A stretch of DNA of 64,000 bases from Rhodococcus sp. 14-2470-1b (GCF_002259415.1 NZ_NPFY01000009.1:1-64000); one strand, 5' to 3'; counted from the stretch's first letter, positions 56,355 to 64,000 are shown. Notes: generated from the sequence alone by a model not told the origin. Translations and numbers: made by a program.

Positions 56355-56466
56355 CAAGTAATGCATCTGAATGAGCGGGCAGTCCGAGGATGATCCACGC
56401 AGCGTCGTCAGCGAGAGGAACCACAGCGCAACGGAATTCGGCGCGAGTGAGTGGACGCACACATGA

Positions 56467-56501
56467 TCAGGGCCCCGACCGCAGTGCGATCGGGGCCCTG
56501 A
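56467..56501. terminator. Strong 12-bp hairpin terminator
   Basis: TCAGGGCCCCGA (56467-56478) pairs perfectly with TCGGGGCCCTGA (56490-56501) around an 11-nt loop. It lies 17 bp after the stop of the minus-strand isomerase gene and insulates the importer operon promoter from it. Confidence 0.7.
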
Positions 56502-56518
56502 CCATGGCGCAGTCGACG

Positions 56519-57334
56519 TTATCGACGCCCGGAATCGCCGATCCAACCGAACGAGTCGATCGTGCGCGAGGTTGACGGTTTGTACTCGGCACCCACCCGC
56601 CCGGTGTACCCACGCTCGGCGAGCGCGTCCAGACATGCCGCAATAGGCAGGTTTCCACTGCCCGGCTCGCCCCTCCCCGGGTCGTCAGCGACCTGGACGT
56701 GTCCGATCCGCGACGCCGCGCCTGCAGCTGCCTCGACGATATCCTCGCCGTTGTGGCCTAGGTGAAACGTGTCGAACAGCAGCAGAACCCGCGGATCGCC
56801 GACCAAATCCGCAAAGTCGATGGCATCGCTGAGCGAACGAATCGGGTAACTGCCGTTGAGATCGTGTGCCAATGCCTCGAGCAGAACCGTTCCGTCGATC
56901 GATTCGAGAACACCCGCCGCGTCGCGGTACAACTCGGCCGCACCCTTTCGACTCTCGGACTCGTTCGATCCTTCGACCGGTTGCCCGTACAGCAGGTTGA
57001 AAGATCGACACCCGGTCGCCTCGCCGATCTCTGCAACGAGTTCGATGTTGGCTCGAAGCTCCTCGTGCCGATCCCGATGAACGGCCATTCCGCGCTCCCC
57101 CGCCGCCATGTCGCCGGCCCAGAAATTGAGAGCTGCCAAGCGGACGCCCGCCGAGTCGACCGCAGACAGCACCTTGTCGACTTCCCCCCGATCGGGCACC
57201 GCGTCGACGAAGGGCCACCAACTCTCCACCGCGTCGAAACCCGCATCCCGCGCAGCAGCGAAACGCTCGAGATAGGCGTGTTCGGTGAACATGATCGAGA
57301 TGTTCGCACTCAGAGGATGTCCGCGATACTCCAT
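56519..57334 (-). CDS. Hydroxypyruvate isomerase-like TIM-barrel protein
   Basis: The 271-residue protein matches the Hyi/OtnI family: ANISIMFTEHAYLERFAAARDAG at the start, LNFWAGDMAAGERG, FNLLYGQP, the metal-site Glu in VLLEALAHD, Asp/His in LLFDTFHLGHNGED, HVQVADDPGRGEPGSG and the final Glu in GAEYKPS. Family members convert hydroxypyruvate to tartronate semialdehyde or isomerise 2-oxo-tetronates. A TTGTNAGACA operator lies 17 bp upstream. With the reductase at 58287 it forms a plausible hydroxypyruvate to glycerate route. A paralogue begins at the left edge of the window. Confidence 0.88.
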   Translation of the reverse strand: MEYRGHPLSANISIMFTEHAYLERFAAARDAGFDAVESWWPFVDAVPDRGEVDKVLSAVDSAGVRLAALNFWAGDMAAGERGMAVHRDRHEELRANIELVAEIGEATGCRSFNLLYGQPVEGSNESESRKGAAELYRDAAGVLESIDGTVLLEALAHDLNGSYPIRSLSDAIDFADLVGDPRVLLLFDTFHLGHNGEDIVEAAAGAASRIGHVQVADDPGRGEPGSGNLPIAACLDALAERGYTGRVGAEYKPSTSRTIDSFGWIGDSGRR

Positions 57335-57350
57335 TTGCCCTCACTTCGGA

Positions 57351-57361
57351 TTGTAAGACAG
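57351..57361. promoter_or_regulatory. GntR-type operator copy 2
   Basis: TTGTAAGACAG at 57351-57361 differs from the palindrome at 56339-56349 (TTGTCAGACAA on this strand) at two positions. It lies between the divergent isomerase and GntR genes, right upstream of the isomerase ribosome site. Confidence 0.5.
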
Positions 57362-57388
57362 GGTTACTCACCATACATATGTTCGTCC

Positions 57389-57405
57389 TTGACATGTTGT
57401 GTCAA
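57389..57405. promoter_or_regulatory. Inverted repeat just upstream of the GntR start
   Basis: TTGACA (57389-57394) and TGTCAA (57400-57405) flank a 5-bp spacer, ending 9 bp before the GTG start of the GntR gene. It resembles the GntR half-site TTG-ACA and may serve autoregulation or act as a -35 element. Confidence 0.4.
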
Positions 57406-57414
57406 CATGGAGCC

Positions 57415-58104
57415 GTGAGTCCGACTGCCATCCCCCTAGCTACCGCGTCGCTGGTCGACGCCTTGTACTCCTCCATGCGCACTCGGATCGTCAACGGCGA
57501 CATCGCGCAAGGTGAGAAAGTCACCGAAAATCGCATCGCAACCGAGTACGACGTCGCGCGTCCCACCGCCAAGGCTTGCCTCGAGAGGCTCATAGTCGTC
57601 GGCCTACTGAAGCGTTCGGCCCACAAGACCGCGGTCGTACCCATCCTCGACAGCGAGGACATCGAAGATCTGTTCTTCGTCCGCTCCCTCCTCGAGAGCG
57701 CAGCCGTGACCGAATTGGCTGTGAAAAGGATACCGCTACAAGAGATCCTGAGAACCCAGGGGGCGATCGAGTCGGCAGCCGAAGCCGGCAACTTCCAAGA
57801 CCAGGTGGCGGCGGACGTCGACTTCCATGCCCTTGTCGTTCGCCAGGCAGGTAGCCATCGACTTCTGCGCGCCCACGATCTCATTCTCGGCGAGTTACAG
57901 ATGACCATGGGACTGCAGTCCGCACACAAGGCGACGTCTGCCGGCACCATCGCCGCAGAACACGCAGGCATCATCGAAGCAATCGAAATCGGAGACTCGG
58001 ATCTCGCCCGCCGGCGAATGCAGATGCACCTCGATGGCGCCCGCCTACGCATCCTGTCGAGTATGCGTGACGCGGCACAGGACTCGGAGCGCAAGTCCGA
58101 CTGA
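57415..58104 (+). CDS. GntR family (FCD subfamily) transcriptional regulator
   Basis: The 229-residue protein has a GntR winged helix (residues 10-75; GEKVTENRIATEYDVARPTAKACLERL) and an FCD effector domain with likely metal ligands Asp and His in ADVDFHALVVRQAGS and His in AEHAGIIEAIEIGD and RMQMHLDG. I place the start at GTG 57415, after the inverted repeat, with a GGAG close by; in-frame ATGs at 57379 and 57394 would put the repeat inside the gene. It sits between the isomerase and reductase genes and is the likely repressor at the three operators in this region. Confidence 0.87.
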   Translation: MSPTAIPLATASLVDALYSSMRTRIVNGDIAQGEKVTENRIATEYDVARPTAKACLERLIVVGLLKRSAHKTAVVPILDSEDIEDLFFVRSLLESAAVTELAVKRIPLQEILRTQGAIESAAEAGNFQDQVAADVDFHALVVRQAGSHRLLRAHDLILGELQMTMGLQSAHKATSAGTIAAEHAGIIEAIEIGDSDLARRRMQMHLDGARLRILSSMRDAAQDSERKSD

Positions 58105-58203
58105 ACGCGACAGCGTCGCGATCGCAGGTAGAAACCGGAAGCGGCGAGCGGCGCTACGCCCGCATCCGTTCGCTTGCTCGGCCCTGAATTGCAACCGGAA
58201 ATA

Positions 58204-58214
58204 TTGTCAGACAG
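58204..58214. promoter_or_regulatory. GntR-type operator copy 3
   Basis: TTGTCAGACAG at 58204-58214 matches the operator at 56339-56349 in 10 of 11 positions. It lies 73 bp before the reductase gene that heads the reductase-glycosidase unit, with a TTGACA 6 bp further on. Confidence 0.55.
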
Positions 58215-58286
58215 GAATGCTTGACATACATAAGCTGTCACTGTTGAGTGTGTTCTACAACACTCAAGCGACGATGGAGTCTTTCG

Positions 58287-59162
58287 ATGACAGTGATCGG
58301 TTTCGTAGGGCCAGGCGTCATGGGCAAGCCGATGGCCGCGAATCTGGTGTCCGCCGGCCACGAAGTACGAATCTTCGCGCGGTCGACCCAGGGGCGTGAT
58401 CGGGCATCCGGCACAGGAGCCGTCGTGGTCGATTCCGTCCGGCTGGCGTGCACCGACGCGGATGTGGTGATCACCATGCTTCCCGATGGTCCGGCTGTGC
58501 TGGGAATTCTGCCCGAAGTGCTGGACGCCATGCGCGAGGGTGCTGTTCTCGTGGACCACAGCACCATTTCACCGAGCGAAGCCGAGAGCGTGCATCAGGA
58601 GGCTTCTCGCGCAGGCATCCGTTGCCTCGACGCACCGGTGAGCGGGGGCGAGGCAGGCGCGGTCCAGGGCAACCTGTCCATCATGGTCGGCGGAGAAGAG
58701 AAAACTTTGGACGACGTTCGGCCAGTACTCGATGCGATGGGCACAACCGTGATACACGTCGGCGACGCCGGGTCGGGGCAAGTCGTGAAGGCCGCAAACC
58801 AACTGATGGTGGCAGGCCACATCCAGATGCTGGCCGAGGCATTGGTCTTCCTACGTGCACATGGCACCGACCTGCGCCGAGCACTCGACGTGCTCGCCGG
58901 CGGACTCGCCGGGAGCACCGTGATCGAACGCAAGAAAGATGCAATGCTCGAGGGAGTTTTCACACCGGGATTTCGAATTACATTGCATGACAAAGACCTC
59001 GGGATCGTCGGAGATGCCGTGCGAGATCGGGGTCTTTCACTTCCGGCGACCAGTCTGATGGCCTCGCTCGTCGCAGCCGTCAAGTCACGGGGCGGAGCAG
59101 ATCTCGACCATTCCGCTCTGTACGGGCTGGCACTCGAACTCAACGGCATGAGCGAACGCTGA
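58287..59162 (+). CDS. Beta-hydroxyacid dehydrogenase, tartronate semialdehyde reductase type
   Basis: The 291-residue protein has the NAD(P) motif GFVGPGVMGKPMAANL, the substrate loop APVSGGEAGAVQGNLSIMVGG, and the catalytic Lys in GSGQVVKAANQLMVAG, followed by FRITLHDKDLGI. These mark the 2-hydroxy-3-oxopropionate reductase/3-hydroxyisobutyrate dehydrogenase family. GGAG is 7 nt before ATG 58287. Located after the GntR gene and before a glycosidase-like gene, it may reduce tartronate semialdehyde to glycerate. Confidence 0.89.
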   Translation: MTVIGFVGPGVMGKPMAANLVSAGHEVRIFARSTQGRDRASGTGAVVVDSVRLACTDADVVITMLPDGPAVLGILPEVLDAMREGAVLVDHSTISPSEAESVHQEASRAGIRCLDAPVSGGEAGAVQGNLSIMVGGEEKTLDDVRPVLDAMGTTVIHVGDAGSGQVVKAANQLMVAGHIQMLAEALVFLRAHGTDLRRALDVLAGGLAGSTVIERKKDAMLEGVFTPGFRITLHDKDLGIVGDAVRDRGLSLPATSLMASLVAAVKSRGGADLDHSALYGLALELNGMSER

Positions 59163-59204
59163 CGCTTCGTACTTCGAAACAACAATCGACAAGGATCAAT
59201 CGAC

Positions 59205-61313
59205 GTGAAAGTTCGAGACACCCTACTCCGACCGCCCGGGTCCGCAGTGTCGCAATCCACGACTGCCGGACCACACCGCGATCAACTGTGGTGGAAATCC
59301 CCGTTCCGCATGTTTCAGACCAATATTCGCGAAATCGATGCCGGCTTGGATGTCGAAAGAACGCTCGACAGGATTGTGGATTACGGTGCAGACGCCTGGC
59401 TGCTCAGCGTCGGTGGCATCATTTCGAACTATCCGTCTACACTCACGCATCAGAGCGTGAATCCAGCACTGGCGGAACGTGAGACCGGCGATCTGGTCGG
59501 CGATGCGGTGTCCGCGGCGAGCCGCCGTGGCGTTCGAGTGCTCGCGCGGATGGACTTCTCCAAAGTTGCACGCAGAGTCGCTGAACAACACCCCGACTGG
59601 TGTTACATCGATCCCGCTGGGTCGCGCCAGACATACAATGGCCTGACCAGTGCGTGCCCGAGCGGGCAGTATTACCAGGAGAAAGTGTTCGAAGTACTGA
59701 GCGAAGTCCTGGATCGCTACGAGATCGACGGATTCTTCTTCAACTGGATCAGCTACAACGAGATCGACTACGAGAAGCGGTACCGGGGTGTATGCCACTG
59801 CATGTCGTGCCGAATCGCTTTCGAACCGGCCTTGGGTGGAGCCCTTCCGGACGGACCGGAATCACCGAACTACGTTCTATGGCAGAAATTGTCGTACGAT
59901 GCGCTCGAAGCACTACTCGGACGGGTTCGTGACTTCATCTCCGCACGGCGGCCCGACGCGCCCCTCGTCCTCGGCGAAACCGCCGATATCGTGTTCCACG
60001 AGGCGAACAACGAGGTGGGGCGAACGCTCTGGCCACACAACACATCCGAGTACGTGAGCGTGTCTCGAAGCTACCGCCCGGATGTCCCCGTCCTGGTGAA
60101 TTCGGTTGCCTTTCTGGACATGCCCTATCGTTTGGTCAGCGAAGAACCCCGCCAGTTCGAACAGTACCTTCTGCAGGCGGCAGCACGGGGCGCCATACCG
60201 TCGACGTACATCATGGGCGTGCCGGACGAGTTCGACTACGCTGCTCTGGCTGCAGGGGCTCGCATCACGCGGTTCCACCGGGAGCATCAAGATGTGTATC
60301 GAGGACTTCGGCCCTCCGCACGAACCGCAGTCGTCCGTCCGGACGCCCTCAAGGAGTCGTCGACAGCCAGCTCCCGCGCGAACGCAACCGAGGAGTTTCG
60401 GGGCACGTGGCTTGCACTTCTCGAACGCCACGTGCCGTTCGACGCACTTCCGGAGAATCGTCTCGGGGAGCTCGCCTCGTCAGGCGCACTCGATCGATAT
60501 TCGCTGCTCGTCCTGCCTGGCCTCGGGCGCATGGACCTCGACACAACGCGGAAGCTCGACGATTGGGTGGATCGAGGCGGGACGCTGCTCATGACCGGAG
60601 ACACCGGTCTGGACGACGACCACAGCCAGTTCGATTCGAGCGGCGTGGCGGTACGCACGGCCACGATGAGCACCCCGGAAACGACCTGGTCGTCCGCGCT
60701 GGTCGGCGACAACTCCACCGACACCTGGTCCAGCCTACCTATTCTGGGGGAGTTTCATGTCGTCGAAGCGAAGGACGGGACGCAGTCCGCTCTGTCGGTA
60801 CTGTCGCGTGCACCGTACGGACCCCCCGAAAAATGCTACGGCCACATCCCACTGGACTTCCCTGCCCGCTTGGAATTTGCCTATGGGAGGGGCCGAACGA
60901 TCACGTTGCCGTGGACACCGGGTCGGGCCTATCGAGATGTGGGACTCGGCGCTATCGGCGATGTGATCGCGTCCGCCGCACTCGATCTACTCGGTGAGAA
61001 CGTCGACATAGAAACAGACCTGCCATCTCAGGTGGAGGTGGTACTCGGCCGCTCCGACCAAGGACTCGTGATTCACCTTCGCAACCTCACCGGCCAGCGT
61101 GGGCAGTCTTTCGGAGATCCGGTGACAATCGGAGCAGGTCATCGCCTCACTCTCGATGTGGGCGCAACAGGTGAAGTGCGTGCCCTCGTCGCAGGTCTTT
61201 CACTCGTGGCCGAACGTTCCACGACGAACCGCGGTCAGCTCACGATCACACTGCCCGAAATCGGCCTGTTCGAGGTTCTGGTCGTTGCCGGGGAGGACGG
61301 AGCACCCGATTGA
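59205..61313 (+). CDS. Glycosidase-like protein (GHL6-type TIM barrel with GH42-like C-terminal domains)
   Basis: The 702-residue protein is a paralogue of 48974-51124: GGIISNYPS, VLARMDFSKVARRVAEQHPDW, CPSGQYYQEKVFEVLSEVLDRYEIDGFFFNW (candidate catalytic Asp before GFFFNW), and a C-terminal domain with LLVLPGLGRMDLDTT and WVDRGGTLLMTGDTG. It also has a CHCMSC motif after the barrel strand, found in many barrels of this type and absent from the paralogue. No signal peptide is visible, so the substrate must be imported. GTG 59205 has AAGGAT 8 nt before it. The preceding operator links it to the importer operon. Confidence 0.8.
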   Translation: MKVRDTLLRPPGSAVSQSTTAGPHRDQLWWKSPFRMFQTNIREIDAGLDVERTLDRIVDYGADAWLLSVGGIISNYPSTLTHQSVNPALAERETGDLVGDAVSAASRRGVRVLARMDFSKVARRVAEQHPDWCYIDPAGSRQTYNGLTSACPSGQYYQEKVFEVLSEVLDRYEIDGFFFNWISYNEIDYEKRYRGVCHCMSCRIAFEPALGGALPDGPESPNYVLWQKLSYDALEALLGRVRDFISARRPDAPLVLGETADIVFHEANNEVGRTLWPHNTSEYVSVSRSYRPDVPVLVNSVAFLDMPYRLVSEEPRQFEQYLLQAAARGAIPSTYIMGVPDEFDYAALAAGARITRFHREHQDVYRGLRPSARTAVVRPDALKESSTASSRANATEEFRGTWLALLERHVPFDALPENRLGELASSGALDRYSLLVLPGLGRMDLDTTRKLDDWVDRGGTLLMTGDTGLDDDHSQFDSSGVAVRTATMSTPETTWSSALVGDNSTDTWSSLPILGEFHVVEAKDGTQSALSVLSRAPYGPPEKCYGHIPLDFPARLEFAYGRGRTITLPWTPGRAYRDVGLGAIGDVIASAALDLLGENVDIETDLPSQVEVVLGRSDQGLVIHLRNLTGQRGQSFGDPVTIGAGHRLTLDVGATGEVRALVAGLSLVAERSTTNRGQLTITLPEIGLFEVLVVAGEDGAPD

Positions 61314-61334
61314 TCGTTCGATACCGATCCCCCA

Positions 61335-62315
61335 TCAGGTCGGCAACTTCAGGACGACTCTGTGCCGCGTTCCGGAATCGACGTCATCGTGCGCCTCGGC
61401 TATTCGGTCCAATGGCAACGGATCACCGATCGAGATCGCCAGCGCACCACCCTGCGCAGCCTCCATGAGATCGACGGCGGCACTCGTCCTGGCTTCCTGC
61501 GAGAAGTCGTCGCTGCCGAGGAGCCGGATCGTGACGTTGTCGAACAGCATGGGCCAGAACGGAAAATCAGGCCGACCGTCTCGGGTTCCGTACGCTGCGA
61601 TCGTCGTGTTGTTCCGGGCGATCGCAGCGTCGAATTCTATGTTGTCGGAGAACGCAACTTCCACGATTCGGTCCACACCGTCCCGTGCGAAGTCGCGTAC
61701 CTGGGACACCACATCGGGATCGTCCAGAGCAACCGCGAGATCCAGTCCCGAAGCCCGCGCCCGATCCAGATCAGCGGAGGTTCGCACCGTTCCGATCACC
61801 GTCGCGCCCTTCCACTTCGCGAGCTGAGCCGCCATGGACCCGACGCCACCGAGCGCCCCCTGAACGACGACCGTCCGACCTTCGATACATCCGTCGCCGA
61901 ACACGGCCCGGTGCGCTGTGATCCCGGGAATTCCGAGGCACGCTCCCACTTCGGCAGCGACGGAGTCCGGTAGAACGACCGCCTGCCACTCCGGAACGAC
62001 GGTGAACTGGGCAGCTGTACCGAACGCGCGATAGGACTGGGCACCGAACACCCAGACACGCTGACCCACACGAGACTGTGCGACTCCAGGACCGACAGCG
62101 TCGACGACGCCTGCACCGTCGCTGTGTGGCACGACTCTGGGATACGGCATGGCGGATCCGAGCCATCCACGACGCTTCTTCGTATCCCCCGGGTTCACCG
62201 AGGAGAAGTCCAAGCGAACGCGGACCTCCCCCTGCCCTGGCTCGGGTGTCGGCAGTGTTCCGAACTCGAGTACGTCAGCTGCCGGACCTTGCGAGTCGTA
62301 CCACGCGGCGATCAT
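61335..62315 (-). CDS. Quinone oxidoreductase-like MDR enzyme (zeta-crystallin type)
   Basis: The 326-residue protein is a zinc-free MDR: the N-terminal FSSVNPGDTKKRRG and VVPHSDGAGVVDAVGPGV, and the NADPH motif VVVQGALGGVGSMAAQLAKWKGA, without zinc Cys ligands. Relatives reduce quinones or enones with NADPH. ATG 62315 overlaps the isochorismatase-fold gene stop as ATGA, so the two are co-translated. It is convergent with the glycosidase-like gene, 21 bp apart. Confidence 0.87.
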   Translation of the reverse strand: MIAAWYDSQGPAADVLEFGTLPTPEPGQGEVRVRLDFSSVNPGDTKKRRGWLGSAMPYPRVVPHSDGAGVVDAVGPGVAQSRVGQRVWVFGAQSYRAFGTAAQFTVVPEWQAVVLPDSVAAEVGACLGIPGITAHRAVFGDGCIEGRTVVVQGALGGVGSMAAQLAKWKGATVIGTVRTSADLDRARASGLDLAVALDDPDVVSQVRDFARDGVDRIVEVAFSDNIEFDAAIARNNTTIAAYGTRDGRPDFPFWPMLFDNVTIRLLGSDDFSQEARTSAAVDLMEAAQGGALAISIGDPLPLDRIAEAHDDVDSGTRHRVVLKLPT

Positions 62316-62923
62316 GCCGTTGTGGTCTGCGCGACAACCTCTGCGGTGGTCGCGAACTCGGCAATGTTCGTGAGTGCGAAGTTCTCCGCCGCATGCTGCC
62401 ATTCTTCGCTGAGGCTCGAGGTGGCATCGGTCACGAGAATAGGACGGTAGCCATGGTCGGCCGCGTCGCGCACGGTGTGCTCGACAGCCATGTTGGTCCA
62501 CACACCCGCCACGAGAACATCCTTGATTCCCAGATTGCGAAGCAGCGTGTCGAGCATGGTGCCGTTGAAAGCGCTCATACGGTTGCGGATCAGGACCGGC
62601 TCGTCTTCACGGGCTTCGGTTCCGTCCAGCGCCTGCGCACCCCACGAACCCAACTTCAGCGAGTCCGGACCGATCAGCTTGAAGATCGGAGCATTGCTCC
62701 CGCCGAACGGGCGTCCGGGCAGGGACACGATGTGGTTGTGAATTACCGGCATGGACTGCGCTCGCGCGAAGGTGAGCAATTCTCGTACGTGCGCCTCGAG
62801 GTTCTGATGCTTGGCGTGGTCGGCTGCGCCGAACGATGCGTATGCACCATCCGCGTGGACGTTGTCGTTCTGAAGATCCACGAGGACGAGCGCTGTGTTC
62901 TCGAGGTCGAAAGTGGTAGTCAT
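62312..62923 (-). CDS. Isochorismatase-fold hydrolase lacking the catalytic Cys and Lys
   Basis: The 203-residue protein has the family fold with Asp16 in LVLVDLQND kept. At the usual Lys position there is Arg113 (PVLIRNRMSAF), and the cysteine of the nucleophile elbow is replaced by Ala146 (VAGVWTNMAVEHT). Isochorismatases proper also lack the Cys, so it could act on a vinyl ether or be a binding protein. ATG 62923 is family-consistent. It is divergent from a PadR regulator and coupled to an NADPH:quinone reductase-like gene, hinting at quinone or isochorismate-like metabolites. Confidence 0.82.
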   Translation of the reverse strand: MTTTFDLENTALVLVDLQNDNVHADGAYASFGAADHAKHQNLEAHVRELLTFARAQSMPVIHNHIVSLPGRPFGGSNAPIFKLIGPDSLKLGSWGAQALDGTEAREDEPVLIRNRMSAFNGTMLDTLLRNLGIKDVLVAGVWTNMAVEHTVRDAADHGYRPILVTDATSSLSEEWQHAAENFALTNIAEFATTAEVVAQTTTA

Positions 62924-63002
62924 CGGAGCCCTTAGAGAGGAGGAGATAGATGGGTCGGCTGGTTTCGCCCCGTCGAGGCACGACCGGCCAACCGGACCAG
63001 GG

Positions 63003-63035
63003 TACCTCGTTTCGAGATACACCTCGAATCGAGGT
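63003..63035. promoter_or_regulatory. Tandem palindromes in the PadR divergent region
   Basis: ACCTCGA (63021-63027) and TCGAGGT (63029-63035) form a perfect palindrome around one A. Just upstream TACCTCG (63003-63009) and CGAGATA (63013-63019) form a second with one mismatch. The centres are 17 bp apart, and the second ends 20 bp before the PadR start. This is a likely two-dimer PadR operator. Confidence 0.55.
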
Positions 63036-63055
63036 ACTTCTGTCACAATGGTCCG

Positions 63056-63583
63056 ATGTTGGAACTGACCATCCTCGGTTTCTTGTCCGAGGGCCCCCTC
63101 CATGGCTACGAGCTCAAACGACGCGTGATCCAGTTGACCGGATACGCGCGGCCGGTGAGCGACGGAACCCTGTATCCGGCGATCAAACGCATGGAGCGCG
63201 ACGGTCTGTTGGAACGCAAAGCCGAGCCAGGCGCCGGCCCGGCACGTTATGTCCTGACCATCACTGCCACAGGGCACAACGAGCTCCTCGAACGTCTTCG
63301 AAATCCTGCCCCAGGCGAGATCTCCGACTTCTCACGGTTCATCGTGGTGCTGACGTTCCTGTCCTTGCTTCCCGAAACCGAGGATCAGCACGATGTGCTC
63401 CGGCGCCGGCTCGAGTTCTTGGAACAGCCTGCAAGTTTCTTCTACGAGGGCGAACGCACGCTCCAGGCGGAAGATGTCGCCGACGTCTACCGGCAGGGCA
63501 TCCTGCTGATCGCGCGCGAGACGAGCAGGGCCGAGCGCGCGTGGCTCGGCTCCACCATTGCCGACTCGTCGGGGACCGACTGA
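63056..63583 (+). CDS. PadR family transcriptional regulator
   Basis: The 175-residue protein has the PadR winged helix (MLELTILGFLSEGPLHGYELKRR start, LYPAIKRMERDGLLERK recognition region) and a C-terminal helical dimerisation domain (residues 95-170), as in the AphA/Vir-like long PadR group. It is divergent from the isochorismatase-fold/quinone-reductase operon and probably represses it until a phenolic or quinone-type ligand appears. Tandem palindromes lie just upstream of its start. Confidence 0.88.
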   Translation: MLELTILGFLSEGPLHGYELKRRVIQLTGYARPVSDGTLYPAIKRMERDGLLERKAEPGAGPARYVLTITATGHNELLERLRNPAPGEISDFSRFIVVLTFLSLLPETEDQHDVLRRRLEFLEQPASFFYEGERTLQAEDVADVYRQGILLIARETSRAERAWLGSTIADSSGTD

Positions 63584-63593
63584 CGAAAGACCC

Positions 63594-64000
63594 TCACAGC
63601 CACCGAGGTGGTTCGACGTCCTCTCCGACGATCGATACCGCGATCGCTCCGCGCCCTGCCGCCCACCTGGTGACAGCCGGCAGCGAACCGCGAACAGTCG
63701 TGGTGACCGCAGAGCCGGGCGCTACCTCGACCCGTTCGTCCCCGTCGACCGACAACGCCAGCCCACCGCCCTCCCCCTTCTTGCGCCACATCCCGACGAT
63801 GTCGGAGAGCAACCCTTCGTCGACAATCTCGGGGAAGTCCGCGAACCGCCCACCGTTGCCGAGGTCCACAGCATGGATCCACACCTCGCGCGTGCGCATC
63901 CATATCGTCTCCGAGGAGGGCACAGTTCGTCCCTGCGCAGTCCGGACCTCGGCATCCCACGCCGAGACCGGGAGGTTTCTCCACTTCTCGTCGAGACGAG
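63594..64000 (-). CDS. Maleylpyruvate isomerase family (mycothiol-dependent) protein, C-terminal part
   Basis: The gene enters from the right edge, so its start is outside. About 135 codons are visible: LDEKWRNLPVSAWDAEVRTA, the family motif MRTREVWIHAVDLGNGG, DEGLLSDIVGMWRKKGEGGG and a C-terminal domain ending in GEDVEPPRWL. This matches the mycothiol maleylpyruvate isomerase/DinB-like group. The His in REVWIHAVDL fits the metal site. True members act in gentisate breakdown, but many relatives are uncharacterised. It is convergent with the PadR gene. Confidence 0.83.
   Translation of the reverse strand, partial: RLDEKWRNLPVSAWDAEVRTAQGRTVPSSETIWMRTREVWIHAVDLGNGGRFADFPEIVDEGLLSDIVGMWRKKGEGGGLALSVDGDERVEVAPGSAVTTTVRGSLPAVTRWAAGRGAIAVSIVGEDVEPPRWL

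Overview
The window looks like a chromosomal catabolic region of a high-GC actinobacterium, most likely Rhodococcus or a close relative. The pointers are a divergent catR (IclR) / catABC unit, a benzoate block ordered benA-benB-benC/D-LuxR regulator-benK-benE as in the Corynebacterium/Rhodococcus group, a mycothiol-dependent maleylpyruvate isomerase-type protein, an NDMA-dependent alcohol dehydrogenase and a DUF5313-type membrane protein. Genes are packed tightly, many with 4-bp ATGA or GTGA overlaps. I see no rRNA, tRNA, insertion sequence, phage gene or CRISPR array, and no gene-free stretch exceeds 300 bp.

Region 1 (1-13958): two small-molecule or sugar-type modules. A four-gene minus-strand operon (Ldh-type dehydrogenase, Fe-alcohol dehydrogenase, succinate-semialdehyde-type dehydrogenase, Hyi-type isomerase cut by the left edge) is divergent from an IclR regulator and an MFS importer. 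Next comes a minus-strand set (two Gfo/Idh/MocA oxidoreductases, an MFS permease, a TolB-like propeller protein, a xylose-isomerase-fold enzyme, a HbpS/GlcG protein) divergent from a ROK regulator.

Region 2 (14038-32789): aromatic catabolism. catABC, both benzoate importers (BenK, BenE), a large ATP-binding LuxR regulator split by an in-frame amber codon, a BenC-FCD-BenD fusion, BenB and BenA convert benzoate via catechol to 3-oxoadipate enol-lactone. A LysR/AraC pair is followed by a benzaldehyde-type dehydrogenase and an NDMA-type alcohol dehydrogenase. These two genes share a 22-bp-period operator and probably feed benzyl alcohol and benzaldehyde into the ben pathway.

Region 3 (32857-47919): a DUF5313/OhrR-like pair, then a complete beta-oxidation operon (acyl-CoA dehydrogenase, CaiB-type CoA transferase, SDR, thiolase, MaoC hydratase) with a divergent LysR. 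It is followed by an AcoR-like activator divergent from a cyclohexanone-monooxygenase-type BVMO, an aldehyde dehydrogenase, a butanediol-type Zn dehydrogenase, an acetoin-reductase-type SDR and an LLM flavoprotein. Together these could take a vicinal diol through a 2-hydroxyketone to a semialdehyde, a diacid and then CoA esters, without needing a lactonase.

Region 4 (48042-61313): an Opp-type ABC importer with a fused permease-ATPase, two paralogous cytoplasmic glycosidase-like proteins, a D-2-hydroxyacid dehydrogenase, a Hyi-type isomerase, a tartronate-semialdehyde-reductase-type enzyme and a GntR/FCD regulator. Three copies of one GntR-type operator tie the module together. I regard it as the best candidate for an uncharacterised uptake and degradation system.

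Region 5 (61335-64000): a quinone-reductase-like MDR enzyme and an isochorismatase-fold protein lacking its catalytic Cys and Lys, divergent from a PadR regulator, then a maleylpyruvate-isomerase-family gene cut by the right edge.
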